Source of the DNA: Tessaracoccus flavescens
GTDB lineage: Bacteria > Actinomycetota > Actinomycetes > Propionibacteriales > Propionibacteriaceae
Reading direction: 5' to 3'
Assembly (NCBI RefSeq): GCF_001998865.1
Contig: NZ_CP019607.1
Location: 806,001 to 870,000, forward strand
Length of the DNA stretch: 64,000 bases
Made by a program: the position numbers and the translations under genes. The number at the start of each line of letters is the position of its first letter. The stretch's first letter is position 1. Shown piece by piece: positions 54,834 to 63,161 of this stretch. Under the pieces are notes generated by a model that was not told the DNA's origin, ran no database searches, and saw only the letters and a list, made by a program, of their open reading frames with translations.

Positions 54834-56372
54834 TCAGCCCTTCCTGAACATGCCGAGCATGCGCTGGGTGACGGCGAAGCCGCCGAACACGTTGATGGAG
54901 GCGAGCAGGACGGCGACGGCGGCAATGATCTTGACGAGGTAGGAGTCACTGGCCAGTTGGGTCATCGCGCCGACGATGATGATGCCGCTGATCGCGTTGG
55001 TGACGCTCATCAGGGGTGTGTGGAGCGCGTGGGTGACATTCCAGACGACGTAGTAGCCGACGACGCAGGCGAGGGCGAAGATGCCGAACAGGCCGACGAA
55101 CGCCGACGGCGCGACCGTCAGGACCGCGATCAGCGCGATCGAGCCGACGGCGACCGCCGAGACCTGATGCCACCAGGGCCGCTCCTTCGGCGGGGGCGGT
55201 GGCTCGACCGGCGCGACCTCCTTCGCCGCGGGCGCCGGGGCCGCGGACACCTCGATCGGCGGCGGCGGGAAGGTGATCTCGCCGTCACGCACGGTGGTCA
55301 TGGTGCGCACGACCTCGTCGTCGAAGTCGATGACGAGGTGGCCGTCCCTTGCCGGGGTCATCAGCGTCAGCGCGTTGACGAGGTTCGTGCCGTACAGCTG
55401 CGAGGACTGGCCAGGCAGCCGGCTCGCGAGGTCGGTCCAGCCGATGATGGTGACGCCGCCGTCGGTGGTGTAGCTCTCGCCGGGGCGGGTCAGCTCGCAG
55501 TTGCCGCCTCCCTGGGCGGCGAGGTCGACGATGACCGAACCGGGTCGCATCGTGGCGACCATGTCTGCGGTGATCAGCTTGGGTGACGGGCGTCCGGGAA
55601 TGGCCGCGGTGGTGACGATGATGTCGACGTCGGCGGCCTGCTCGGCGTAGAGCTGGGCTGCCTTCTTGGCGTAGTCGGCCCCGACCTCCTTGGCATAGCC
55701 GTCAGACGAGACCCCCTGGCCGGCCGTGTCGACGTGGAGGAAGGTGGCCCCCATCGACTCGACCTGTTCGGCCGTCTCGGGCCGGACATCGGTCGCGCGG
55801 ACGATCGCGCCGAGCGAGTTGGCGGCGCCGATGGCGGCGAGTCCTGCGACGCCGGTGCCCGCGACGAGCACCTTCGCCGGCGGCACCTTTCCTGCGGCCG
55901 TCACCTGGCCGGTGAAGAACCGACCGAAGGCGTGCGCGGCCTCGACGACGGCTCGGTAGCCGGAGATGTTGGCCATCGAGCTGAGCGCGTCGAGCGCCTG
56001 GGCTCGGCTGGTGCGGGGAACCATGTCCATGCTCAGCGCGGTGACGCCACGCGCGGCGAGCCGACCGGTGAGTTCACCGTCCTGCCTGGGGAAGAGGAAG
56101 CCGATCAGGACGGCTCCGGGCCGCAGCTTGGCGATCTGCGGCTCCGCCGGGGCGTTGACGGTGAGCACGATGTCGCTGCCACAGGCCCGTGCCTGGGTGA
56201 CGATCTCCGCTCCGGCTTCGGCATACGCCCCGTCGGGGAAGGCCGACCTCAGCCCTGCTCCCGTCTCGACCACGACGTCGTAGCCGAGCCCGATCAACTG
56301 CGAGACGGTCTTCGGCGTCGCCGCGACTCTGTTCTCTCCGGCGCCCAGTTCGCTGGGGATCCCAATGCGCAT
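54834..56372 (-). CDS. pntA: NAD(P) transhydrogenase subunit alpha (fused type)
   Basis: 512 residues. Domain I binds NAD(H): [41 protein letters not shown] and [20 protein letters not shown] Pro-rich linker (~residues 375-405) connects it to four C-terminal TM helices. This is the single-chain alpha form, unlike the split PntAA/PntAB of some actinobacteria. A TACGGT box lies 7 bases before the ATG. Confidence 0.96.
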   Translation of the reverse strand: MRIGIPSELGAGENRVAATPKTVSQLIGLGYDVVVETGAGLRSAFPDGAYAEAGAEIVTQARACGSDIVLTVNAPAEPQIAKLRPGAVLIGFLFPRQDGELTGRLAARGVTALSMDMVPRTSRAQALDALSSMANISGYRAVVEAAHAFGRFFTGQVTAAGKVPPAKVLVAGTGVAGLAAIGAANSLGAIVRATDVRPETAEQVESMGATFLHVDTAGQGVSSDGYAKEVGADYAKKAAQLYAEQAADVDIIVTTAAIPGRPSPKLITADMVATMRPGSVIVDLAAQGGGNCELTRPGESYTTDGGVTIIGWTDLASRLPGQSSQLYGTNLVNALTLMTPARDGHLVIDFDDEVVRTMTTVRDGEITFPPPPIEVSAAPAPAAKEVAPVEPPPPPKERPWWHQVSAVAVGSIALIAVLTVAPSAFVGLFGIFALACVVGYYVVWNVTHALHTPLMSVTNAISGIIIVGAMTQLASDSYLVKIIAAVAVLLASINVFGGFAVTQRMLGMFRKG

Positions 56373-56379
56373 GGCCAGA

Positions 56380-56385
56380 ACCGTA
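56380..56385 (-). promoter_or_regulatory. -10 box TACGGT of pntAB, leaderless-type
   Basis: Minus-strand TACGGT, 7 bases (TCTGGCC), ATG 56372. Confidence 0.55.
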
Positions 56386-56486
56386 TCGGGCCGCCACTGG
56401 GCGTCTTGAGTTGGGGTCGCTTGGGAGCGCTGGCAGTCCGGATGGAGGGGGCATGGCCACCCGCCGCGAGGGTCAGGTGGACGGGT

Positions 56487-56795
56487 TCACGGCAGGGTTC
56501 CTGCGATCTCACGCAGGGCGCGGACATGGGCGTCGAACGCCTCCCTGCCCGGCTCCGTGAGCGAGAGCCAGGTCAGCCGCCTCGCGTGGCTGCGGCTCGC
56601 GGAGGCGGCCTTGCGGCTGACCACGTAGCCCAGGTCGACGAGGGTCTTGACGTGCTTGGACAGGGTTGCGTCCGAGACCTCGAGGGTGTCGCGGAGGACG
56701 GCGAAGTCGAGCTGATGCACGCGCCGCAGCAACCCGCAGATCCGCAGCCGCAGCGGGGCGTGGATCGCCTCGTCGAAGCGGGCGAGGTCACTCAC
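56487..56795 (-). CDS. Winged-helix transcriptional regulator (HTH_34 type)
   Basis: 102 residues, a stand-alone winged helix: IHAPLRLRICGLLRRV, LRDTLEVSDATLSKHVKTL and RLTWLSLTEPGREAFDAHV match the small MarR/ArsR-like HTH_34 family. Such regulators are usually paired with a membrane protein and repress their own operon. The GTG start overlaps the end of the frameshifted membrane gene. Candidate operator at 57255-57276. Confidence 0.85.
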   Translation of the reverse strand: MSDLARFDEAIHAPLRLRICGLLRRVHQLDFAVLRDTLEVSDATLSKHVKTLVDLGYVVSRKAASASRSHARRLTWLSLTEPGREAFDAHVRALREIAGTLP

Positions 56796-57251
56796 TGCGC
56801 AGCCGCTCCAGGGCGCTGTCGTAGGCGACTCGAGCGAGCAACGTCGTGATCACGAACGCGGAGAGGCTGGTGACGGCGACCGCCCAGGTCGCGCCGAGGG
56901 CCACCAGCCCGAGTGAGGCGCTGAACAGGGCGAGGCCGGCGACGACGATCCCTACGAACGCGAGGGTGCCTTCGTCCCCACCTTCGGGAACCTGATGCCG
57001 GTCTCCTTCTGGATCAGGTGGACGATGGTCAGGGTCACGGCAAGGGCCAGCCACAGGGTTGCAGGAGGCTCGTACTCGTCGCGGGGCGTCGTGGTTGCGG
57101 CAGCGGCGACGAACCAGGCGGCCACCGCGCCGAACCCGGCGAGCAGAACCCAGGGCACACGCCTCTGGGAGAGTCGGTCGTTGTCGGTCGACAGCGCCTT
57201 CAAAGTGTCAGCAGCCGCCTCGGGCGTCGGTCCAGTGACGTTGCTTTCCAT
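56788..57251 (-). pseudogene. Four-TM membrane protein gene with a -1 frameshift
   Basis: ATG 57249-57251 begins MESNVTGPTPEAAADTLKAL, followed by two TM helices (VPWVLLAGFGAVAAWFVAAA; ATLWLALAVTLTIVHLI), then hits TAG at 56952 after FPKVGTKAPS. One base more in the GGGG run near 56985 switches to a frame continuing EGTLAFVGIVVAGLALFSAS, a fourth TM and the acidic end ERLRSE at 56788. The joined protein (~154 residues) is the expected membrane partner of the winged-helix regulator. Either a real or a homopolymer sequencing frameshift. Confidence 0.6.
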
Positions 57252-57254
57252 ACC

Positions 57255-57276
57255 GGAAAGTCCAGCATCACTTTCC
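57255..57276. promoter_or_regulatory. Perfect inverted repeat upstream of the regulator operon
   Basis: GGAAAGT (57255-57261), 8-base spacer, ACTTTCC (57270-57276), 3 bases before the ATG. Likely operator of the HTH_34 regulator. Confidence 0.55.
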
Positions 57277-57302
57277 AACCTGGCAAGTGACTCTGGAACC
57301 CC

Positions 57303-57860
57303 CTATGACCGGGCGCTCCACACAGCCCAGGCGGCCAGCGTGATCCCGTCGACGATCAGGCCTTGCGCGATTGCTCCGACCAACTCCTCGAACGGGACCC
57401 ACACAGCGTCGCTCAACTCGGATCCCACGGACAGGCCGGGTTGCGCTGCGACCACCTCCACGATCCCGATCGCATTGCTGAGGAGTCCCGTGTCTGCATG
57501 GATGCCCCCCAGCTCACGAACCGTCCGGACTGCCTCGATGCCGGTCTCTTCCCGGAGCTCACGCAGAGCGGTCTCGACCATGCTCTCCCCCGGCTCGCCC
57601 ATTCCGCGGGGAAACTCCAGGCTCGTGGCCCTGATGGCGGGGCGCCACAACCGCGCCATCAACACCCGCTCGTCGTGAATGACCACGCACACGGCTCCGG
57701 GTTGGCCGTCCATGAGTTCGACGTGACGAGTCCGGTACGCCTCACCTTCGGTAGGCGTCACCAGGTCCGAGTAGACACTCAGCCAGGGAGCGGCGCCGTC
57801 GCGGTACAGCTGCTCGCTGACGATCCTCGGCTCCTCGATGTCCTCTTCTCCCACTGTCAC
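57303..57860 (-). CDS. Nudix hydrolase
   Basis: 185 residues. The Nudix box GMGEPGESMVETALRELREETGI lies at about 84-108 and has the full Gx5Ex7REUxEExGU pattern, so Mg-dependent pyrophosphohydrolase activity is expected. Relatives of the ADP-ribose/GDP-mannose pyrophosphatase branch look similar, but the substrate is open. The GTG start overlaps the stop of the preceding 440-residue gene (GTGA), so the two are made together. Confidence 0.88.
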   Translation of the reverse strand: MTVGEEDIEEPRIVSEQLYRDGAAPWLSVYSDLVTPTEGEAYRTRHVELMDGQPGAVCVVIHDERVLMARLWRPAIRATSLEFPRGMGEPGESMVETALRELREETGIEAVRTVRELGGIHADTGLLSNAIGIVEVVAAQPGLSVGSELSDAVWVPFEELVGAIAQGLIVDGITLAAWAVWSARS

Positions 57861-59179
57861 GCTCCCGTCAGCTCAATCACGGAGGACAGATTCCTGTCCC
57901 CCAGATGGCGGTACTCGCGCCAGCTCGCCACAGCCTCGGGTAGCACGCCGACCAGGAGCGCCGCTCCGAGCGAGAGTACAGTCCAACGACCGTCGAACTC
58001 GGGGATCAGATCCAGCATGAAGGCGATCGTCGCGAAGACGGCCACCATCACGGCGCGGGTGATGACCCCCTTACGCTGCGACCGGACATCTCCGTGCTCT
58101 GAGACGACCCGCACCTGGTAGGCCAGCTCCTTCGTGGTTTCCTTCCCCGCTTCACGTTGCCACGCGGTGATCGCATCGCGGGCCTCATACCGGAAGGCCT
58201 GAAACCTAGCCGGGGTCATCTCGCCGAGCTGGACTGTCGCCTCGCCGGAGAGCGCGAGCTGCCCCGCCCGGACGCCGGCGCTTCCAGGAGCGTCGCCGTC
58301 AGTGCCCTGCCGCACCTTCAGCCAGACCTCTGCCCCACAGGACTCCGAGAGGGCCAACGAGTAGGCGTCGGCATAGGCGGCGTGGAGGCGGCGCTTCTCT
58401 GCACCATCGATGTCGAGCTCGTCGATGGCAACCTTCGCGTGAGAGCGGTCGGGCTGCCTGTGGACACGGCTCAACAACTCGTCCGGCAGTCCCGTCGTGG
58501 CAGTGGTGAGCCGCCTGCGCATGCGCGCCTCGAACAGGTCCCGGTCGGGCAGCTCCATGGGCGCCGTCTCCACCAGCCCGGCCGTTTCAGCGTCGAACCA
58601 GCTCTGCCACGCGTAGGCCAAGCCCTTGAGCGCACCTTCCTCCAGGCCGAGGCCTCGCTCAAGTGCGGCCGCCACTTCCGTGGCGACCATGCCGCTCGGC
58701 GCGTCAGCGATCTGGTCGGCGGGCAGCCCCTCAAGTCGGCTGAACGCAGCTCCGGCGTCGACCCCTGCAGGCAGGCCCGCGAGTACGGAGGACCAGATGA
58801 CGAACCGAAGCTTCCTCCCGTCCCGACCGGTCGCGAAGGCGCGCAGCGACTCCTCGAGGTTCGAGGAACGGATGCGCACCCGGATGCCTGGCCGCTCAGC
58901 CAGAGGCATGCCGAGCAACTCGAGCGTCCCCGGCGCGGTCAACGCCTGGAAGAAGACGCCATCGATGAGTTGCGCATCGGTCAGCACGATCTGCTGCGAG
59001 AACAGCACCGCCGTGCGCAGCACGCCCCCGAACCACTGCTGAGCCGCGCGCCCATCTCCCCGGACGGTGTACAAGGCGCCGTGAGCCTGCGCCCACAGGC
59101 CGGGGATATCACCATGGAGGTGTCTCCACTGCCGCGACTGGACCTCGGAGTCGAGGTTGAAGACCATGGTCTGTGCCAT
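57857..59179 (-). CDS. Unrecognised 440-residue protein with C-terminal membrane helices
   Basis: I do not recognise the family. Residues 1-~370 are soluble, mixed alpha/beta, with FSQQIVLTDAQLIDGVFFQAL near residue 65. A coiled, charged segment follows, then two C-terminal hydrophobic stretches: ITRAVMVAVFATIAFMLDLI and WTVLSLGAALLVGVLPEAV. This gives a tail-anchored cytosolic topology. Promoter TACCGT lies 6 bases before the ATG. The only partner is the Nudix gene, so a nucleotide-signal or membrane-stress role is conceivable but unproven. Confidence 0.7.
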   Translation of the reverse strand: MAQTMVFNLDSEVQSRQWRHLHGDIPGLWAQAHGALYTVRGDGRAAQQWFGGVLRTAVLFSQQIVLTDAQLIDGVFFQALTAPGTLELLGMPLAERPGIRVRIRSSNLEESLRAFATGRDGRKLRFVIWSSVLAGLPAGVDAGAAFSRLEGLPADQIADAPSGMVATEVAAALERGLGLEEGALKGLAYAWQSWFDAETAGLVETAPMELPDRDLFEARMRRRLTTATTGLPDELLSRVHRQPDRSHAKVAIDELDIDGAEKRRLHAAYADAYSLALSESCGAEVWLKVRQGTDGDAPGSAGVRAGQLALSGEATVQLGEMTPARFQAFRYEARDAITAWQREAGKETTKELAYQVRVVSEHGDVRSQRKGVITRAVMVAVFATIAFMLDLIPEFDGRWTVLSLGAALLVGVLPEAVASWREYRHLGDRNLSSVIELTGA

Positions 59180-59185
59180 GGCTCA

Positions 59186-59191
59186 ACGGTA
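59186..59191 (-). promoter_or_regulatory. -10 box TACCGT, leaderless-type
   Basis: Minus-strand TACCGT-TGAGCC-ATG 59179, in the 15-base gap after the purB stop. Confidence 0.55.
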
Positions 59192-59194
59192 GGG

Positions 59195-60625
59195 CTAGAG
59201 GACGGCGCCGGGGGTGTAGGCCGCGGCGTCGGGATCGGAGGAGACGATCTCGCCGACCCTCTCCGCGACCCGGGCGACCTGAGCCTGTGCCGTGCCTGCG
59301 AGCTCGAGCGGGGAGACGATCAGCGCGTCGAGGTCCTCCCGGGTCAGCCCGAGCCGCTCGTCGGCGGCCAGCCGGTCGAGCAGGTCGTTGGTCCGGGCGC
59401 CCTTGCGCAGGTCGAGCGCGACGGCGACGGCATGCTCCTTGATCGCCTCGTGTGCGACCTCGCGGCCGACGCCCTTGCGGACGGCGGCCATCAGGACCTT
59501 CGTGGTGGTCAGGAAGGGAAGGTAGCGCTGCAGTTCGGCCTCGATCACCGCGGGGAAGGCGCCGAAGTCGGCGAGCACCGTCAGGAACGTTTCGAAGAGG
59601 CCGTCGAGTGCGAAGAAGGCGTCTGGCAGCGCTACGCGGCGCACCACGGAACAGGACACGTCGCCCTCGTTCCACTGATCGCCCGCGAGCTCGCCGACCA
59701 TCGACACGTAGCCCCGCACGACCACCGACAGGCCGTTGACGCGCTCGCACGAGCGGGTGTTCATCTTGTGCGGCATCGCGGACGAGCCGACCTGGCCCTC
59801 CTTGAAGCCCTCGGTGACCAGCTCGAGGCCGGCCATCAGGCGGATCGTCGTGGCCACATTCGACGGCGCGGCCGCGACCTGGGCGAGCGCCGTGACGGCG
59901 TCATAGTCGAGGGAGCGCGGGTAGACCTGGCCGGTCGACGTGAAGACCTGGGCGAAGCCGAGCTCGTCGGCGATCCGGCGCTCGAGGTCGGCGAGCTTCT
60001 CCGCGTCACCGCCGAGCAGGTCGAGCATGTCCTGGGCCGTTCCGACAGGGCCCTTGATCCCGCGTGCCGGGTACCTACCGATCAGGTCGTCGAGCCGTTC
60101 CAGCGAGACGAGGAGTTCGTCCGCGGCGGTCGCGAACCGCTTCCCGAGCGTGGTCAGCTGGGCGGCGACGTTGTGGGAACGCCCGGTGAGCGGCTGGTCG
60201 GCGTACTGGGTGGCGAGGCGGGTCAGCTGCGCGAGGGCCGCAACCACGCGGGCACGCACCAGGCGCAGCGACTCGAGCACCTGGAGCTGCTCGATGTTCT
60301 CGGTGAGGTCACGCGACGTCATGCCCTTGTGGATGTGCTCGAAGCCCGCCAGGTCGTTGAACTCCTCGATCCTTGCCTTCACGTCGTGGCGCGTGATCCG
60401 CTCGCGGGCGTTGATCGAGTCGAGATCGACCTGGTCGATCACGTTCTCGTACGCGGCGATCACCTGATCCGGGTCGGCTCCGCCGAAGTCGACGCCGAGG
60501 TCGCGCTGGGCGCGGAGCACTGCGAGCCACAGCCTGCGCTCGGAGACGATCTTGGCCTCGGGGGCCCAGATGTCGCGCATCTGCGTGGAGGCGTAGCGGT
60601 TGGCCAGGACATTGGGGACGATCAT
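59195..60625 (-). CDS. purB: Adenylosuccinate lyase
   Basis: 476 residues of the fumarase/aspartase superfamily. The signature GSSAMPHKMNTRSCERV is intact, with TGRSHNVAAQ (catalytic His region) and MTSRDLTEN. It cleaves SAICAR and adenylosuccinate, giving fumarate, in purine synthesis. ATG 60623-60625 (MIVPNVLANRYAS) is supported by TAGACT 7 bases upstream; earlier in-frame starts would add unconserved residues. Confidence 0.96.
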   Translation of the reverse strand: MIVPNVLANRYASTQMRDIWAPEAKIVSERRLWLAVLRAQRDLGVDFGGADPDQVIAAYENVIDQVDLDSINARERITRHDVKARIEEFNDLAGFEHIHKGMTSRDLTENIEQLQVLESLRLVRARVVAALAQLTRLATQYADQPLTGRSHNVAAQLTTLGKRFATAADELLVSLERLDDLIGRYPARGIKGPVGTAQDMLDLLGGDAEKLADLERRIADELGFAQVFTSTGQVYPRSLDYDAVTALAQVAAAPSNVATTIRLMAGLELVTEGFKEGQVGSSAMPHKMNTRSCERVNGLSVVVRGYVSMVGELAGDQWNEGDVSCSVVRRVALPDAFFALDGLFETFLTVLADFGAFPAVIEAELQRYLPFLTTTKVLMAAVRKGVGREVAHEAIKEHAVAVALDLRKGARTNDLLDRLAADERLGLTREDLDALIVSPLELAGTAQAQVARVAERVGEIVSSDPDAAAYTPGAVL

Positions 60626-60632
60626 GGGCCGC

Positions 60633-60638
60633 AGTCTA
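60633..60638 (-). promoter_or_regulatory. -10 box TAGACT of purB, leaderless-type
   Basis: Minus-strand TAGACT, 7 bases (GCGGCCC), ATG 60625. Confidence 0.55.
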
Positions 60639-60677
60639 GTGGCGGTGCGCGGACGGTCGAACCGACGTTTCAGCCGG

Positions 60678-60947
60678 TCATGCCGCCTCGAACTGGCCGA
60701 CGGCGGCGGCGACCACCAGCATCGACTGCGCCTCGTCCATCCCGCTGCCGCGGAACGCCTCGAGGGAGTCGACGTCACGCCAGATCTCACACACGTTGAC
60801 GCGGTCCACGTCGAGCGGGTCGGGCGATACGGAGAAGTCGAGGCAGCCCGCGGCTGAGCGGGCCTTCAGCACAGCATCCGCTGAGTGCTCGAGGAACTGC
60901 TCCCTGCTTCCCGTGGCGATCCTCAGGTGTCCGGCAATGATGATCAT
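60678..60947 (-). CDS. Antibiotic biosynthesis monooxygenase (ABM) domain protein
   Basis: 89 residues, ferredoxin-like ABM fold: IIIAGHLRIATGSREQFLEH, then AAGCLDFSVSPDPLD and the ending EIWRDVDSLEAF. Members are cofactor-free monooxygenases or heme/quinone-handling proteins of usually unknown substrate. The ATG at 60945-60947 is supported by a TAGGGT box 7 bases upstream whose TAG is the stop of the upstream truncated gene. Confidence 0.85.
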   Translation of the reverse strand: MIIIAGHLRIATGSREQFLEHSADAVLKARSAAGCLDFSVSPDPLDVDRVNVCEIWRDVDSLEAFRGSGMDEAQSMLVVAAAVGQFEAA

Positions 60948-60954
60948 GCCGTCC

Positions 60955-60960
60955 ACCCTA
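60955..60960 (-). promoter_or_regulatory. -10 box TAGGGT overlapping an upstream stop codon
   Basis: Minus-strand TAGGGT, 7 bases (GGACGGC), ATG 60947. TAG (60958-60960) also ends the isochorismatase-like fragment. Confidence 0.5.
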
Positions 60961-61128
60961 CGGGCGAGCGGCCGCGCGGAACGCCTGCACGAGCTGGACC
61001 GCCGGGGCGACGACGGCAGAGGTTCCCTCGACCGGGGCCGCGCCGTCGTCGAGGAAGTCGCGCTGCAGGTCGACCATGAGCGCGGCGCTCCTCCAGTGCG
61101 GCTCGAGGTGGGAGTCGGGGGTGGCCAT
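60958..61128 (-). pseudogene. Truncated isochorismatase/nicotinamidase-like hydrolase
   Basis: 56 residues. The N-terminal motif WRSAALMVDLQRDFLDDGAA holds the first catalytic Asp of the cysteine-hydrolase family, and PAVQLVQAFRAAARP continues it, but the frame then ends where families continue for another ~130 residues with the catalytic Lys and Cys. The start ATG 61126-61128 still has a TATCGT box 6 bases upstream. Probably a remnant of a 3' deletion. Confidence 0.65.
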
Positions 61129-61134
61129 GGCGCG

Positions 61135-61140
61135 ACGATA
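61135..61140 (-). promoter_or_regulatory. -10 box TATCGT, leaderless-type
   Basis: Minus-strand TATCGT-CGCGCC-ATG 61128, upstream of the truncated hydrolase. Confidence 0.5.
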
Positions 61141-61366
61141 ACCCTCGGCGGGGGCCGGGACGCCGCGCGGCCCGAAAGTCTCGGGCGAGACTCTCAGTCC
61201 GCTCGCCGGAGGCCGGCACGGGCAGTCGACCTGCGTGCCTCCCTGACGGTGTCGGCGTCGATCGCAGATCCCGCGCGAGCGATGGTCGCACCCGCGCGCC
61301 CCCGGCCGGGCATGCACTTTGGGCCAGTCAGGCCTAGTAATGGAGTTCGTGAACGGGCCGCTCGCC

Positions 61367-61372
61367 TATGCT
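61367..61372 (+). promoter_or_regulatory. -10 box TATGCT, leaderless-type
   Basis: TATGCT-GACGCG-ATG 61379, driving the epimerase-headed operon. Confidence 0.6.
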
Positions 61373-61378
61373 GACGCG

Positions 61379-62368
61379 ATGTCGATCATCCGCCCGAAGG
61401 TCCTGGTCACAGGCGCCACCGGTTTCCTGGGCGGATACACGGTCGCCGAACTCCGGGAGTCGGGGCACGAGGTGCTCGCCTCAGGCCGCGACCGGACGAA
61501 GCTCGACCGCCTGCGGGTCGAGACGATCGCCGCTCCGCTCAGTGAACTGCCTGACGCCGCGCTGTTCCGCGTCGACGCCATCGTGCACTGCGCAGCACTC
61601 TCATCCCCCTGGGGCCGGTGGTCACAGTTCGCCCGCGCCAACGTCGAGGGAACGGCCGCCGTCGCCGAGGCCGCACGCCGCCACCACATCCCACGCATCG
61701 TGTTCATCTCGTCGCCCAGCATCTACTCGACCGCGGCGGACCGGCTGAACATCTCCGAGGACGAGGTCGACGGGTCGAACCCGCTCAACCACTACATCGC
61801 CTCGAAGCTGGAGGCGGAGCGGTTGCTGCGCGCCGCCCACGCGGATGGGGACCTCCCAGAACTGATCATCCTCCGACCGCGAGGGCTGGTCGGGGCAGGC
61901 GACCCGAGCCTCGCGCCGAGGCTGCTCGATGTCCACAGTCGCATCGGGGTCCCCCTGTTCCGGGAGGGGCGCAACCTGGTCGACCTGACGGCCGTGGAGA
62001 ACGTCGCTCTCGCGATCCGCCTGGCTCTCGGGCACCCGGACGCGCACGGTCAGGCCTACAACATCACCAACGGCGACCCTCGCCCGTTCCGGGAACTGCT
62101 GGACCTCCTGTTCGGGCTGCTCGGCGAGTCCCCGCGCTACCGACGGGTCTCTACGCGGGTGCTCTATCCGCTCGCAGGGGCGCTCGAGCGGATCTGCGCT
62201 GCCCTTCCTGGCATGCCCGAGCCGCCGCTGACCCGCTACACGCTGACCACCATCGCCTACTCGCAGACGCTGGACATCACCCGCGCAAGGAACGACCTCG
62301 GCTACGCCCCACGGGTCAGCCTCGACGACGCGCTCGCGGCCTTCGCCGCGACCAGAGGGGCGGCCTGA
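61379..62368 (+). CDS. NAD-dependent epimerase/dehydratase (3-beta-HSD / OleD-like)
   Basis: 329 residues, extended SDR. The cofactor motif VTGATGFLGGYTVAEL is at the N-terminus. NHYIASKLEAERLL supplies the YxxxK pair and NLVDLTAVENVALAIRLAL is typical of the 3-beta-hydroxysteroid dehydrogenase-like branch to which OleD belongs. ATG 61379 is set by the TATGCT box; an earlier in-frame ATG would add an unconserved tail. It heads an operon with an MBL hydrolase (1-base gap) and an F390-synthetase-like protein. Confidence 0.88.
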   Translation: MSIIRPKVLVTGATGFLGGYTVAELRESGHEVLASGRDRTKLDRLRVETIAAPLSELPDAALFRVDAIVHCAALSSPWGRWSQFARANVEGTAAVAEAARRHHIPRIVFISSPSIYSTAADRLNISEDEVDGSNPLNHYIASKLEAERLLRAAHADGDLPELIILRPRGLVGAGDPSLAPRLLDVHSRIGVPLFREGRNLVDLTAVENVALAIRLALGHPDAHGQAYNITNGDPRPFRELLDLLFGLLGESPRYRRVSTRVLYPLAGALERICAALPGMPEPPLTRYTLTTIAYSQTLDITRARNDLGYAPRVSLDDALAAFAATRGAA

Positions 62369-62369
62369 G

Positions 62370-63161
62370 ATGGGAACGCTCGACCACTTCGCCTGCGGCA
62401 CGACCACCCACGACCTTTCCCGCGTCTTCCGCGGTGCCGCACGGCAGGCGCGGACGTTCCCGGCGGGCGCCTTCCTGTACCGGTCACCGGCGGCCACCGT
62501 GCTGTTCGACACCGGGTACGCCCCCGACACCGCGGACTCCGGCGTGGCCGGGTGGCTGTACAGCAGACTGCTCCCACCGTCGGTCGCCCCCGATGAGACG
62601 ATCGACGCGCGGCTCCGCGCGGCCGGCATCGACCCCGGCGAGGTGACCCATGTCGTCTTGTCCCATGCGCATCCCGACCACCTCGGAGGGGTCCGCTACT
62701 TCCCTGAAGCGCAGTTCGTGCTGAGCGCCGGGGTCGATGCCTCCTTGCGCTCACCGAGGCTCAGGGAGGGGGTGCTGCGGGGGCTGCTGCCCTGCTGGTT
62801 CGCCTCCGCACGGCGCACCGTCATCGACGACGCCGCATTCGTCGACCACACCGACGGCGACCTCACCGTCCCCGTCCACGACCTGCTCGGCGACGGCAGC
62901 TATCTGCTCACGCCACTGCCGGGTCACGCGCACGGCCATCTCGGCGCCATCGTCGAGGGAGCCGTGCTGCTCGCGGGCGACGCCGCATGGGGCGCCGACC
63001 TGATCGACGCGGCCGACGACCTGCGCCCCCTCCCACGCCTGATCCAGCACGACGCAGGACGCTACGTCGCGACAGCCCGTTCCCTGCGCGACTTCCACCG
63101 CGCCGGGCTACGGGTCTGTCTCAGCCACGACACCTACGACATGTCCCGGCTGCTCGCATGA
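62370..63161 (+). CDS. Metallo-beta-lactamase-fold hydrolase
   Basis: 263 residues. The metal motif HAHPDHLGG is at about residues 97-105, LPGHAHGHLGAIVEG and VLLAGDAAW supply the further His/Asp ligands, and HDTYD the last. N-acyl homoserine lactonase-like and thioesterase-like members share this layout, so it may hydrolyse an acyl-CoA or lactone intermediate. Its stop overlaps the start of the following gene (ATGA). Confidence 0.88.
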   Translation: MGTLDHFACGTTTHDLSRVFRGAARQARTFPAGAFLYRSPAATVLFDTGYAPDTADSGVAGWLYSRLLPPSVAPDETIDARLRAAGIDPGEVTHVVLSHAHPDHLGGVRYFPEAQFVLSAGVDASLRSPRLREGVLRGLLPCWFASARRTVIDDAAFVDHTDGDLTVPVHDLLGDGSYLLTPLPGHAHGHLGAIVEGAVLLAGDAAWGADLIDAADDLRPLPRLIQHDAGRYVATARSLRDFHRAGLRVCLSHDTYDMSRLLA

